Source: Paramyrothecium sp. XJ0827 | Taxonomy: Eukaryota; Ascomycota; Sordariomycetes; Hypocreales; Stachybotryaceae | NCBI GenBank assembly: GCA_020881915.1 | Contig: JAJFPB010000009.1 | Coordinates: 2,976,001-3,040,000 of the forward strand | Reading direction: 5' to 3' | DNA length: 64,000 nucleotides | In this document: positions 45,389-56,961 of the stretch, one piece after another | Numbering within the stretch: position 1 is the first letter of the stretch | How the letters are laid out: each line of letters begins with the position of its first letter | The notes under the pieces: generated by a model | What the model was told of the DNA's origin: nothing | Database searches by the model: none | What the model saw: only the letters and a program-made list of their open reading frames with translations | Position numbers and translations under genes: made by a program

Positions 45389-45817
45389 AGAAATTGGTAT
45401 TATTTTGATCATCTAGGCGATTATAGTTTTGCATTGCAATTACTAGGCCTTATGCTAGTTCCAATGTCCTCGGTGCTCTCCTGGTTCATCACTACTGTTG
45501 TCTCTACTGTACCAGTTTGAAGAAAGGAAAGGAGAAAGAAAAAAAGAAAAAGAAATTATGGCTACAAAGACAACACACCAAGATATAAGCAGATATACAA
45601 ATCCAACAAAGACAACTCCAGTTCAAATAATGACCGATGTTAGGCTAGTGATGACCCATGCCCGTTAATACCAATGGTAGAATTCTATTCCTTTATTTTA
45701 GGATTGATGATCTATGAGCCTCGAATATCTTTAGAACTAGCGCATAAGACTAGTCTGGTTTTTTTACAGGGACTGTCAAACAACCATATCCCTTTCCTTT
45801 GAGCCAGCCGCTAGCTG
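45389..45817. other. Convergent intergenic spacer
   Basis: About 430 bp between the 3' ends of the SMP-30-like gene and the DHA2 transporter. It contains an A/G-rich run (about 45520-45560). No gene. Confidence 0.5.
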
Positions 45818-47645
45818 CTAAGAGCTCTCCTCGCTCTTCTCGCGCTTGGTAAGAACCGGAGTGGTGTTAGTACTATCAGACGCAGTATTGACAACCAAGG
45901 GTTCCCTAGTAACCGAGCCAGCCGTCTCCTCTGACTTATTTTCCTCATCCACTCCAGGAGCCGTCCTCTTGACGCTCTTCCACTCCATACCGGCAGCGGC
46001 AAGGAAAGTTAGAGCCGACATGGCCAGGCCGGCGATGAAGACAGTCCTTAGCGCATCATTGTACGCCGACTTTACAGCGTCCTGTGTCGGCTGGGGTATG
46101 TTGGTGATAGATGTGGCTCCTTGATCCAGGATTTTGTTAACATCGACTCCTGGTACGCCTTGTAGGTACCTGAGGAAGTAGTTGTTGAACAAATTCTGTC
46201 CGATACTGACGAATATGGACCCGCCCAGAAGCTGAGTGAAGAACATGAGTGAAGTGCCGATGGGGACGTCAGCAGCCTTCAGCACGGTTTGCGCCGCGAG
46301 CAGCGGTGCCTGCATTGTGATTCCCAGCCCTGTTCCGAATGGAATTTGGTAGCCAATCCATCTCCCCGTCGATGTATCAGGCTGAAGCGTAATGAGAAGA
46401 CCAGATCCCACAGTCATGAAAGCGATGCTCAGGAGCATGACTGGTGTGTAATATCCGAACTTCTGGATAACCACGCCGCCTACAAGCGACCCTCCAGCCT
46501 GCCCAATGACAAGCGGGAGAAGGCTGAGTCCGGATTGGACGGCGCTGGCCCCTTGAACAGCTTGGAACCAGATGGGGAGGTAGTAGAAGGTAGTCATCAT
46601 GGCGGCGCCGGTGAAGAACATGGATAAGGAGGCTGTGAAGATGCTACGCTGGGTGAATATACGGGGTGCTACTGTGGCGTTCAATGGCCACAGGACCTGA
46701 AAGATGGTAAAACAAATCAGCAGGATAATAGCAACCGCAAGAAGCGCGATGATGCGGGCGTTGCTCCAGGCGTAAGCTGTGCCTCCCCATTCTAGTGCAA
46801 GCAATAGGCTGATGATGCCACCGAGTAGGGCAATGACGCCTGGTCCATCTAGCTTGATAAGCTTCTGTTGGAGAGGCAGGTCCACCATCTGCTGGCCTTT
46901 GATGTGCAGCAAAAAGTAGATGCAAACCACCGAGACGGCTCCAAGTGGTAAATTGATGTAGACTATATAAGTCGTGTTAGCCCGCCGGTCTTGTTATGTG
47001 ATATAATGGTTGGGGAGGGGAGACGCACAGCACCATCTCCAGGTAGCGGCACTGTCAGTGAAAGCGCCGCCTATCAAGGGGGATGTTGCATTCGCCAGGC
47101 CAAAGACGACTCCAAAGAGGCCCTGGTAGAATGGCCGACGATGCAGTGGCACTGAGTAGACCATGATGGATATGGAGCCTGAAAAGATTCCTGCACTTCC
47201 CACGCCGGCGATGGCACGTCCCACGATGAAGGCGATGGAGTTGGGTGCAGCGCCACAGAGAGTCGAGCCGACCTCGAAAAGCAGTATACTAGCAAGAAAG
47301 ACATTCTTGATGCTGTAGAGGGAGTAAAGCTTCCCCAGAAAGAGTTGGAAGGCGCAGTTGGTCAGTAGGTATGCGGAGCCATACCACCCTACGTTTGTGA
47401 CAGACTTGAAGTCGTCTGTGATGGCAGGAATGGCCGTCGTCACAATGAGTCGGTCCTAGAATTGGAAAGGCGCGGCACATCAGGTATCCGAAAACTACGT
47501 GGTGAATGGTGGGAAGAGATCGTCTTACCAAAGCCACCAAGAACATGCTCAGGTATGATGAGCCCATAATCAGGACCAGCTTGAATCCGCGAGGGTAGGC
47601 AGGGCCATCCCCCTGTCCGGCGTCGGTGCGTCTCTCAGCCGCCAT
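45818..47645 (-). CDS. MFS transporter, DHA2 family (14 helices)
   Basis: Exons 47645-47529, 47455-47029 and 46962-45818 give 562 residues. The start is the first in-frame ATG after a stop. Exon joins form [23 protein letters not shown] and [14 protein letters not shown], both DHA2 signatures, with [25 protein letters not shown] and PLIGGAFTD in between. Fourteen membrane helices are expected, with a polar, charged C-tail. This family exports toxins, antibiotics and organic acids from fungi. Together with the DHA1 member it gives the cluster two exporters. It is divergent from the Dabb gene across 1.3 kb. Confidence 0.92.
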
Positions 47646-48941
47646 CTTGTTCTCGTTTTGCTGCGGTTCGTTCTCAGCTGCTTTGGTAATGGAAGACGGG
47701 TTGGAATGGCTTGAGTTCAAGGCCAGGGGGTGGCGCTAGGGGCGTGCGGGAGTGAGTAGATTATGAATGCAGCCTGGGCTTAAGGGTGAATTGCGTCGGC
47801 CTTGACTGCTTGATATTCCTCCGTTCGGTCCAAAGGGCTGAGCATCCATGGGGGCCGTTGGTTTTAATGGCTGGGGGTGTGCAAGAGGTGGGTCCCGGCC
47901 TCGGCGAGCGACCTCCGATGGTGTTGATCTGACGGACACGCATGAGTCCCGGACATTCCGAAGGACTGGGCACTACAATGCCAATTAGAAATCACGTCCG
48001 GCCGCCTAACATTTTTTCCCTCATGGGCTTGAATCTTGTTCATAAATTCTTCTTGGCTGAGGGTGAGCTTCACCGTCACACCCCTCCCCAACCCTTTACG
48101 CTCAGCCCCCTCCTTGATTCAAAGCAAAGTACTTCCGTAAACAGGGTATTTGACTCTTTGAGAACAGAGGATCAGGTTTGAAAATACCCACCAAATCCAT
48201 TACCTTAAATGTAGCTGTGGATGTTTCCATAAGAAGTAAATAGAGAAATATGGCCAATAAACACACTGAAATGATTTAATGATTATTTTATTATTCCCTT
48301 GCTGACTGGTGTTTGAACACATGTCGAGGAATCTTCCTCCTCTCTTTACAATGGTAGACAGCAAGCCAAAGCACATATGAACATTTATTTTTACTAAAAT
48401 GAGCAGGATGGTTGCTCGCAGCTGTTGAACCTTACCTAAATTGTGTCATAATGCGTAGATGGTTTGCCATGTGGCAAGGTGAGCACCTGCGCCGCAGCTG
48501 AGTCCGGGTCCACGGCCCCAGATGCATGGAAGCAAAGGCGCCCACCCCTGAATCCGGGCGCATGACATGGATCGTCCAACCAGTCGGGTTTACCATGGAT
48601 GGGAATCCTAGCCCAATCTCCAGCCAGGGTAACAGGTAGGGGTCCTCCTTGGATTTTACGAGCTGGGTTGCATCATGACCGCTGAGTAGGGCGGATAGGT
48701 TATTTTGAGGCTGGACGAAACAAGCCCGATCAAATAAAATTGGGAAGCCTAAGACATTCGATTACCTGTTCCTCGACAGTATTAAAGAGGTGCCATCCCC
48801 AACGTCCTTTTCCTCCTTCTCACCAGCATCACTCGTTCACTTTCATTGACCTACCGTCTTCACGTACATCTTCGCCTGTCGTTTACTTTAGACCAGTTCG
48901 ATTTTATACGTACACCACTCTTATATTCCCCATTCTCAATC
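47646..48941. other. Divergent promoter region: DHA2 transporter / Dabb gene
   Basis: About 1.3 kb. GC-rich with CGG-type half-sites near 47890-48005 (GGACATTCCGAAGG, CGTCCGGCCGCC), then an AT-rich centre (about 48180-48300) and a pyrimidine-rich leader before 48942. No gene. Confidence 0.5.
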
Positions 48942-49541
48942 ATGCATTTCACACAGCTTCTCCTCGCCGCTGTCGGCTCCCTCGTGGCATCAACAGTCAC
49001 CGCTTCACCTTTTGCTGCTCCTGCGCCAAGAGCCTTGCACGGAGGCGAAATTACGCACTTTGTCGCCTTCAACTTCCTTGCTAACCAGACTCAAGCCGAC
49101 GTCGATGAGGTAAGACTTCATCACTAGAACACACGGCTCTCCAAGATACGTTTGCTGACCGAAGAATTCATGAACAGGTCACCAGACGTTTCCTCGCGCT
49201 CAAGGATAACTGCAAGAAAAACAACCAAACTTACATCCTGAGTGTGGCTGGTGGAACCAACAACAGTCCTACTGGACGCAACGTAAGCCATTATTTATTT
49301 GTTAATCGGGACCTAATAATTTTCACTGACACTGCATTCGCCCTTGTAGTTTGCTATGACACATGCTTGGATCAACACCTTTGCCAGCAAGGAAGACCGA
49401 GACTACTACCAGTTCCAAGATCCTTTCCATTTGGCTTTCGAAAAAGAAATGGCCTCCCGCCTTGCGAATGCTTTTGCCTTCGACTACTACCCATCTACCT
49501 ACCAGACTCTCGCCGAGTTGGAGAGACTCGGGCTCGACTGA
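48942..49541 (+). CDS. Secreted Dabb (stress-responsive alpha/beta-barrel) protein
   Basis: Exons 48942-49109, 49178-49282 and 49350-49541 give 154 residues, with all joins in phase 0. The signal peptide (about 1-21, LLLAAVGSLVASTVTA) is followed by a short Pro/Ala propeptide-like stretch. A Dabb fold comes next: EITHFVAFNF (first strand, with the conserved His), a helix with FLALKDNCKK, SVAGGTNNSPTGRN, then WINTFASKEDRDYYQFQDPFHLAFEKEM and a last strand AFDYYPSTYQ. Dabb proteins form dimers. In plants and some fungi a few act as cyclases or lyases on reactive intermediates, while others have unknown stress roles. It is small, secreted and inside the candidate cluster, so an accessory catalytic role is possible but not shown. 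Confidence 0.82.
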
Positions 49542-51117
49542 TTGTGTATCCAGACTTGGGGCTGGGCGAGCTGACTGTACTCATGGAGATTTTAAGATTC
49601 CTATATTTACAAGACTTCGCAGTCTAACTCTCTGTTTTCACTTCCCTAGCAAGAGCTCTTCTATGTTGGTGTTTTTGTTTTGTTTTGTTTTCTTTTTTTT
49701 ACTAGAGTATCTTGTATCGAGTCCTTATAGATCTCCTTAGATGTATTGCAATACCTACACTACAAAGCAGTTGGGCCTTGTGAATACAGTGAAATGCCTA
49801 TCATTCTTTGTGCATATTCTGAGTTTTGCTCTCATCACCTAGCAGATGTGGCAAACACGAAACGGCGAACATACCTTTCTGGTTGGCGTTTGCCAAAACT
49901 TGCAAGTTTTTGATAATGCAACTTGTTCCTGTAGAAACGCATCAAGACCCAAGTTCGACTTGAGCCTTAAGGAGAGATCGTTGACTTCCTGCGCTGAAGA
50001 AATTAACAAACAACCCAATGGCAGAGACCGAGATAAGAAAGCAATGTTCTGGAACAGTTCTGCAGTAAGAAAGTTTCCCTATCCGGATATACACTATTTG
50101 AGAAGATCTGGGTCTGGTCCCTGCATGTGAAATCATGCAGGTACATGCAAGATGGGGGAGATCGGAAGTCACGGCATAATCCTGTTAATAAACTCAAGTC
50201 CTGACACAAGCACTCGTGGGCTTAGGAGGCCCTTTGGTCCCTAGCTGCATTGCCTTTTGGCCACGTGCCGTTTCACAGATTGATTAGGTCTCTTGTAACT
50301 TTGGGATTGTTTATTAGAGAGCTACTGAATTCTCACCCAGCTTTTACGAGACAAAATGACACTGAGAACTGAGAGAGTGGGGAGCAACAATTGATCATGT
50401 CACTGATGGTTACTCTACGGCTTTGGTTGCCACTGGTCTGTATCTCGTATCTGCATCTTCAAGCCCTTGGGAACCTTCCACTCAGCTGCCAATTTTTGGT
50501 TTGGGTGAGCAGGAGCCTTCATCACAGTTATGAGCCGTCATCATCATGGCCTCGCGTCAATCGCCAGCGAGTGGCCGTGCCGCCAGCACGATAGGTATCT
50601 CCAACTCATTGTTGATCTCTCACCAATTCTCTTGGTCTATGGAACCTACCTTCAAATTCTCCGTTTTGTCAACAAGGTGTGTTATTTCCTAAGGTCATGG
50701 ACCTGAACTTGCCCTTGGTACTCTGTAGTGCTTCTTCTAAAAGCATGACTAACCCTCATTGATGACACTCGGGCGTCGGCGCCCGAGACAAGCATAATCC
50801 ACAAGGCGGGGCATAGTTGCACCGGCGGGCTCGGCATTGTTCTGCAGTGACCAGGATTATCAGCCAAGGGCCCCCTCCTCAGTTCCCACACTTGGACACC
50901 CTCTCCCTCTCCCACGCCCCTCCGCCTCGAGGAGCGGGCGGTCTTATGATCCCGCCCCTGCATCAATAATCTGTCAATGAGGTAGTTGGACCATTTATCA
51001 TCATGTCACGGACAAAAAACACCTTGTACTAAATCTTCTTGTTCCCCCTTCACGGCAATTACGCATGCAGTCTTTTCCCTCAAGTCAACACGCAGAGCCC
51101 GAGTCGCAGTTGCAAAC
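49542..51117. other. Intergenic
   Basis: About 1.6 kb. T-rich just after the Dabb gene (about 49670-49710). Otherwise only short unsupported frames. A GC-rich stretch (about 50760-50960) and a CT-rich leader precede the reductase ATG. Confidence 0.5.
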
Positions 51118-52128
51118 ATGAAAGCCTGGACATTTACCCACGGGGGGTACCCACGAGCCCTGCAAGAATCTGATCTTCCTATTGACAACACACCCCTCGG
51201 ACCGACCGAGGTTCTGGTTCGCACCAAGGCCGCCTCCCTAAACCCTATCGATTCCCAGCTCATGGGTTTCCCCCTCTTGGGCTCCCTACCCAACTCAATC
51301 TTGCCTGCGAACAAGGGCGTGGGTGAGGATTTCTCCGGCGTTGTCGAAGAGGCCGGCGCCCAGTCAGGCTTCAGTCCCGGCGATGATGTCTTCGGGATCG
51401 TCTACTTCTTCCCCACGGGTAGTCTCGCCGAGACCATCCGAGTCGACACGAACGCACCGGGCCGCGCCATCGTGCTTCCCAAGCCTGTCGACTGGACCTT
51501 TGAGGAGGCGGCCGCAATCCCTCTCGTTTGGCTGACGGCTTCGACGACCGTCGCCTACGTCGAGTCCTACATGCGCGAGTCAAAGAAACTCGTGGTGCTC
51601 GGTGGCAGCTCCAGCTGTGGCATGTATGTGAGCTATATCGCCAAGCAGCGCGGGTGGACGGTGCTGGCGACTTGCTCGGGTAAGAAAGCCGACTTTGCTC
51701 GCAGCATGGGTGCCGACGACATTGTCGACTACACCACGACAAGCGTGCCCGAAAAAGTCAAGGCCTTTCGCCCCGACGCTATCATCGACTGCGTCGGGGG
51801 CCCTGAATGCGTGGGGTTGGCGAGGCGATACGTGACCGTCGTCGGCGACAAGACTTCCACTGACAGACTCGGCATGGGTGGGAGATACACGTACATGTTC
51901 AACCCACAAATGATATGGCGCGCTATCCTCGGGAGGCTAAGACTCGGACCCTCATACACCTGTATCAATCTTGAGTACAAAAGTTCGTGGCTGAAAGAGG
52001 CCCTAAGTTTGCCCAAGGACAAGATTCATATCGATAGCACCTTCAACTTCAATGATGTCAGAGAAGCGTTTGAGAGACTGAACACCGGACGCGTTCAGGG
52101 CAAGGTCATTGTTCGTGTTGCTCCGTAG
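51118..52128 (+). CDS. Medium-chain dehydrogenase/reductase (quinone oxidoreductase-like)
   Basis: Single exon, 336 residues. The ATG at 51118 gives MKAWTF; the frame is open upstream but without an ATG. The fold is the zinc-independent MDR type: a GroES-like N-terminal half (EVLVRTKAASLNPIDSQL, GVGEDFSGVVEEAG, FSPGDDVFG), the AAIPLVWLTASTTV helix, then a Rossmann half with VVLGGSSSCGMYVSYIAK, ADDIVDYT and IIDCVGG. The C-terminus ends NTGRVQGKVIVRV, as in the family. No structural zinc loop (four Cys) is seen. NADPH-dependent reduction of an enone or enoyl thioester is expected, and similar proteins serve as trans-acting enoyl reductases in fungal clusters. Here it could reduce an unsaturated lactone or acid intermediate. 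Confidence 0.92.
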   Translation: MKAWTFTHGGYPRALQESDLPIDNTPLGPTEVLVRTKAASLNPIDSQLMGFPLLGSLPNSILPANKGVGEDFSGVVEEAGAQSGFSPGDDVFGIVYFFPTGSLAETIRVDTNAPGRAIVLPKPVDWTFEEAAAIPLVWLTASTTVAYVESYMRESKKLVVLGGSSSCGMYVSYIAKQRGWTVLATCSGKKADFARSMGADDIVDYTTTSVPEKVKAFRPDAIIDCVGGPECVGLARRYVTVVGDKTSTDRLGMGGRYTYMFNPQMIWRAILGRLRLGPSYTCINLEYKSSWLKEALSLPKDKIHIDSTFNFNDVREAFERLNTGRVQGKVIVRVAP

Positions 52129-52650
52129 GGTGGGATAAATAGGATTCATGAATGAAGGGCAATGGAAACAACCGATCAGAAAGAAGCCGACTGTTTGAGC
52201 AGGGCATTGTTTTGGATATTCTTCGTGACTTAATTTCAAATACTCATATAATAGAGCTTGTGGTACCGCATAAAGGCTTTGCTCGTTCTGTAAACTTCTA
52301 AGTAATCGAAAGATTCAGTACTGACTGGTTAATTGTTTGTCAGCTAGCAGGCATCTCGACGTGACATCCCCTTCAAAAAGGTGCAGGAAATGTAGCAGAC
52401 CCGAAATTGGCCAATTCAAATGGGGAAAATTTGGGTTTCCACGACTTCTATTTACTGGTATTGCTAGCTCAGAAGTCACTTGATATATGCACCGACGTGT
52501 TCCTCAAGCTGTTGGTTGAACACATGTTTATAAATGTCGCCTGAGGCGTCATGTCCTTGACAGAGGCAGGGCACCAACTACACAGAAAAAGTGGATCTGA
52601 CCCAAAGAAGGAAAAAGAAGAAAAAACGCAGAAAAGCGAGTCAAATTCCT
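52129..52650. other. Convergent intergenic spacer
   Basis: About 520 bp between the 3' ends of the reductase and the decarboxylase-like gene. A-rich near 52600. No gene. Confidence 0.5.
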
Positions 52651-54242
52651 TCAAAGTACACTTTTAGTCGGTATCGCAAGAAGCTCAAATAGCGCTGACA
52701 TGTCTTCGACATTTTCCAATCCTAAAATTAGCTTTTCGATTTTGTCAAGGCGCTGCTCGTCGTCAATGGCGGAAGAAGCCAGCTTCCGATACTTCTCCTG
52801 GATCTCTACATCCGTGATTGGAGGGTTATACCCTCGTGGCTGGTCTAAGACGGCTTCAACTTTGAAGCCGTCGTCGAACTCGACAGTGATTCGAGCACCA
52901 CAGGCAAAGTGAGGCTGATCAAAGCGCGCGTCGTGGTAGCAGCTCGTTTTGTAGACCAAGTCCCACACCTCATCTCGGTCCAAGTTCTTATCAGCGAACT
53001 GCTCCAGTAGCACCTGACGATCAATAAGCTGCACAGCGCCGATGTAAGCGGCGTTCATCTGCGCACCGGTTGTCGCTAGTGGTCTCTCGTGGGGCTCCCA
53101 GCCATCATGTGCGAAGATAGGACCTGACAAGCCAACCTTGATGCGCGTAATGTGCCCAAGATTATCCCTCTTAAACCTCTCAGGGTGTACCTGCTGTAGT
53201 TGTGCCAACGCCTCAATCTGGCCGTGACACCCCCCCACGCAAGCGTGCAGCTTGACACGGATGTTGAAAATTTCCCACGTCCTGCCTAGGTCCTTGACCA
53301 CCTTGCGGACGTCATATGGAGGCTCAGTGCCGTTTCCCTTGCTGAACATGCTGAGGAAGCCGCCGTAGCGGCGCTCGAACACCTTGCGAATGCCGACATA
53401 GCCATTGCGGGCGAGCAGCGCTCCGAAAAGCCCGTTGCGAGCCGCAAAGGCGTGCTGCACGCGCTTGATCATGCCCTCATACGTCGCTGACATGAGACCA
53501 CCGGCTTGGGTGCAGGCGATGCCGACGGCCGACTCGGTCTTGTCCGCTGAGAGGCCCATGAGCCGGGCGCTGGCCACTGCCGCCGCCGGGCACCCGAAGA
53601 TCGCCCCGGAATGCCACCCCCGGACGAGAAGTTCGCCGCCACCGAGTGCGGATCCCACTCTAGGGCCCGTCTCAAACCCAACAACGGCGGCGAGAGCGAA
53701 ATCAAGCCCCGAAACTTTCTGCTTCGTCTTTCCCCTGCCGTTGCCGGTGGAAAGGAACTGTGCTGCAGCCAGCAGGGCTGGTACCACCACCGAAGCAGAA
53801 TGCAGCGGAGCGGCACTGTGGTAATCATCTAGTTCGGCTGCCTGAATAAAGGCGCCGTTTAAAATAGCTGCTGCCAGTGGGCTCAGTTTCTTAGGACGTG
53901 GTAGCTTCAATCAGCCAGAGGACGGATAAAGTGTCTGGGACCATTCACGTCGCTTACCTCGTTATAGCCAATGACACTGCAGTATCCGGGCGGCTCATAG
54001 TCCAGAATAGCATCGGCACATTGTTCTGACCACGGGACATGTCCACCGACGATGCCACATGCAATTCCATCTAGTATTAGATGCTTGACTCGTTCAAGAA
54101 CTGCTTCTGGGATGTCCGAGTACTTCAATCCGATCGCCCAATCGCAGAATTTGGCAGTAGTGTCACAGTTCTCATCCAGCGCGGGATTTACGTCCGCTTT
54201 GGAATGCATGTTGCTCAGATCCGCATACTTGGCTGCCCCCAT
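52651..54242 (-). CDS. MmgE/PrpD-family enzyme, cis-aconitate decarboxylase-like
   Basis: Exons 54242-53958 and 53904-52651 give 512 residues. The GTAAGC donor and AAG acceptor join in phase 0. The sequence follows fungal cis-aconitate decarboxylase (CadA) more closely than methylcitrate dehydratase: LERVKHLILDGIACG.VGGHVPWSE, EPPGYCSVIGYNE, AFIQAAELDDYHSAAPLHSASVVVPA, RGWHSGAIFG, GLMSATYEGMIKRVQHAFAARNG, FSKGNGTEPPY, and a C-terminus ending ELLAIPTKSVL. Residues described as active-site in IRG1/CadA (Asp and His of the DDYH...H block, the His of GWH, the Lys of MIKR and of KGNG) are all present. It would convert an aconitate-type tricarboxylate to an itaconate. With FAS in the cluster, an alkylaconitate is the likely substrate. 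It shares a 623-bp divergent promoter with dioxygenase copy 2. Confidence 0.92.
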
Positions 54243-54865
54243 GGTGAACTGAGGTCAATCAATAAGACGGGATAGTAACTTGGAAGAAAGTCAACCAATT
54301 CGAGACCGCTCGGGGTTCCTGCGCTGTCGAATAGAAGAGTGGCATCACTAAATTATTATTCTAGATGAACCGAGAAGGACGCATGCAACAAGAGTTATCA
54401 ATGAATGAGTTTGCTGATGTGACGGCTGCATATCTGTACGTGCCGTGCTGGCTCGATGTTTACCTCGCGGTGTTGGTTTCGTGTCCGGTCCAATCGGCTT
54501 TGGGTGCCGAAGCCCGAGCTGGCTACATGTAGCTGCACGAACTGTTGGCGATTCATGGAAGAAGCTCGGGCACATTGGAATCCGATGTCTCTTTCCATTC
54601 GGAATGTGAGCATCAGATGTCGGAGGTCGGTGCAGTAGAAGTGTGCCGCAAGTGTTTCGCTCCGCACTGTTTTGTCATGCAGAGGCTCCAGTATCGGGGT
54701 CTACATGCTTCAAAATTGGCTTAAATCAGACCTCGAAGATGGCACCTAGGAATAATCGTAAGTGCTGTTAGAAATTTCCTCGATAGTCCAGTCCAATAAG
54801 ACACAAAACCAATTATCCACAATAAACTCACTTCATCTGACCAACCACACCCAAAATCTCCAAAT
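54243..54865. other. Divergent promoter: decarboxylase-like gene / dioxygenase copy 2
   Basis: About 620 bp with CGG-type half-sites near 54478-54515 (TGTCCGGTCCAATCGGC, TGCCGAAGCCCGAGC) and 54617-54633 (TGTCGGAGGTCGG). These are candidate sites for the cluster regulator. No gene. Confidence 0.45.
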
Positions 54866-56188
54866 ATGACGGTCAACGGAAACGGAGTCCAACACGCAAG
54901 AGCTAACGAAGAAGCCGTCAGGATAGACCATCGTGAGCCCCTCAAGCCGACGGGAAAATTGGACGGATTAAAGACCGTTGACCTCACTCCTTCCCTTGGT
55001 ACTGAGTTCACGACTGCGAAGTTGATTGAGTGGCTGGAAGCGCCTGACTCGGATGAGTTGTTTCGCGAGCTGGCCATTACTAGTTGGTGTCCCATCCCCT
55101 AGTACACATCATTGAACTCCTCCACCTCAACTTTGTAAACAGTCTCACGTCGCGGAGTTGTGGTGTTCCGTGCTCAGGACGGCTTGACTACTGAACACCA
55201 AAAGGCCATCGCTCGCAAGCTCGGGCAGCTATCCGGGGGACCAAAAGACCACGATCTCCACCATCACCCAATCAACAACTCTAACCAGAACCCCGGCGTA
55301 GATGATCACATCTCCATGGTAGGTTCCAGACAGGTCAAGAACTATGCCGGGATCACACCAGCCCTTACTAGCAATGCCAATGGCAAACGTCAATGTTCCC
55401 GACGTGAGTGGCATTCCGATATCCAGTGGGAACGCGCCCCGAGCGACTACTCGATCCTACGCATGGAGGTAATCCCTCCCAGCGGCGGAGGTAAGTAGTT
55501 CAAGCTCGAGAAGCAAAGTCAGTTTCTGAACAAAATTGCCTGACAGATACCATGTTTGCCTCTGGCTACGAAATTTACGATCGCATCTCCACTCCTTACC
55601 AGAAGTTCTTTGAAACTCTGTCCATAACCTGTTCGCAGTCCTCCTACCAGCTCGTGGCTGAGAAACTTGGGTTTAAAATGTTTGAAGGACCCCGTGGCTC
55701 TCCCGATAATGTTGGATCAGATTTGCTCGCTGTCCACCCGCTCGTCCGCACCAACCCAGTGACTGGATGGAAATCTCTATTCGGCATCGGCATACAGATT
55801 ACCAAGATCAACGGACTATCACCCGAAGAGAACGAAAACCTGAGGGATGTCTTTTACCGGCTCATCACCGATAACCATGATCTCCAATTCAGGTGCCGAT
55901 GGGAGAACCCGAACGACGTTGGTATGTTGCCTGTCCATATCTAATGAGCTCTGTCCAAATTAGGCCATGTTCCATACTTCCCTGTTAGCAACGCCTCGAC
56001 TAATGGTTTTATCTCATGTTGTAGCTCTCTGGGATAACCGCAGTGTTTTCCACGCCGCCACTGTTGATTACAGCGGTGAGCGAGTTGGCTATAGCTGCCG
56101 CAGCATTGGTGAACGCCCATACTTTGACCCGAACAGCATCTCACGCCGTGAGGGATTGGCCTTGGAAGCGCAGCAGCAGGCGTATTAG
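54866..56188 (+). CDS. TauD-family 2-oxoglutarate/Fe(II) dioxygenase (copy 2)
   Basis: Exons 54866-55082, 55143-55490, 55547-55921 and 56025-56188 give 367 residues. All introns are in phase 1 and at the same places as in copy 1; exon 3 is 375 bp in both. Iron ligands are HSD (H163, D165) and His323 in VFHAATVD, with Arg in YSCRSIGERP. RGVVVFRAQD, FEGPRGSPDNVG and HPLVRTNPVTGWKSLFG mark the same TauD branch. Compared with copy 1 it has a longer insert (about residues 118-155) before the HxD motif, including GVDDHISMVG and NYAGITP, so its substrate pocket probably differs. It likely acts on a different step of the same pathway. Confidence 0.93.
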
Positions 56189-56961
56189 GTAACAATCTAA
56201 GAGATAGCGATACCGCTGCCTGCAGTATCCACCCAAGGACAATGTCTTCTTATTAATAGTGTTTCTGATCGAAGAGATGTTTGCATCCTCTTGTTTATCT
56301 GCCTGTCTTGTGGTCATGTATGGAAGGGATCTTTAGCTGGGTTGGCGTTTCTGCAGCTGAGTTGACCTCGGAGGAAGCGAAAGAAAGCAGAGAACTTGCT
56401 ACATATCCAAGATTAGCTGTCAATTCCAGATATCTCCCTGCAACATAGTCAAAGTCCCCTTCCATGTGATGGCTTTCTATACAATCTACTCACCGGTGCG
56501 TTTGGTGCCAAATTGCTGCAACTTCTGACTCCACAGGAACGATACCAAGAAGGGCAACGCTTGCAAGCAGGACTTACCACGACTTGCGAGCCAACCACAT
56601 CTCTCTGGCTTAACTTGGCACAGAATGTAGCCCTTTGTAGTGAGCCATGGCTTCATATGGCTCTTAGAAAATCCTTCAAGGTCTTTCCGACAATTAATAC
56701 ATGCCAAAAGTCTACACGAACGCGCAAATTGAGCAAAATGCTACTCCAGAAACAAGAATGGCATATGATGACCTCAATCTTATGTTCAACTAAACATCAT
56801 GTGAGACGGGCACTTGAAGTTGAAGGAGGAAATGAACATGTAGCGCAAGTTCATTGTCTTCCAACGATCCGTCGAAATGAGCCTGCTCACTTTGAAAAAT
56901 ATATAGTAACTAATAACTCATCCGATCATGTTGCTTATGATGACAGAAATCGTGCCTCTCA
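56189..56961. other. Convergent intergenic spacer
   Basis: About 770 bp between the 3' ends of dioxygenase copy 2 and the FAS beta gene. A plus-strand open frame crosses into the FAS 3' end but has no family features. Nothing else is seen. Confidence 0.5.
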
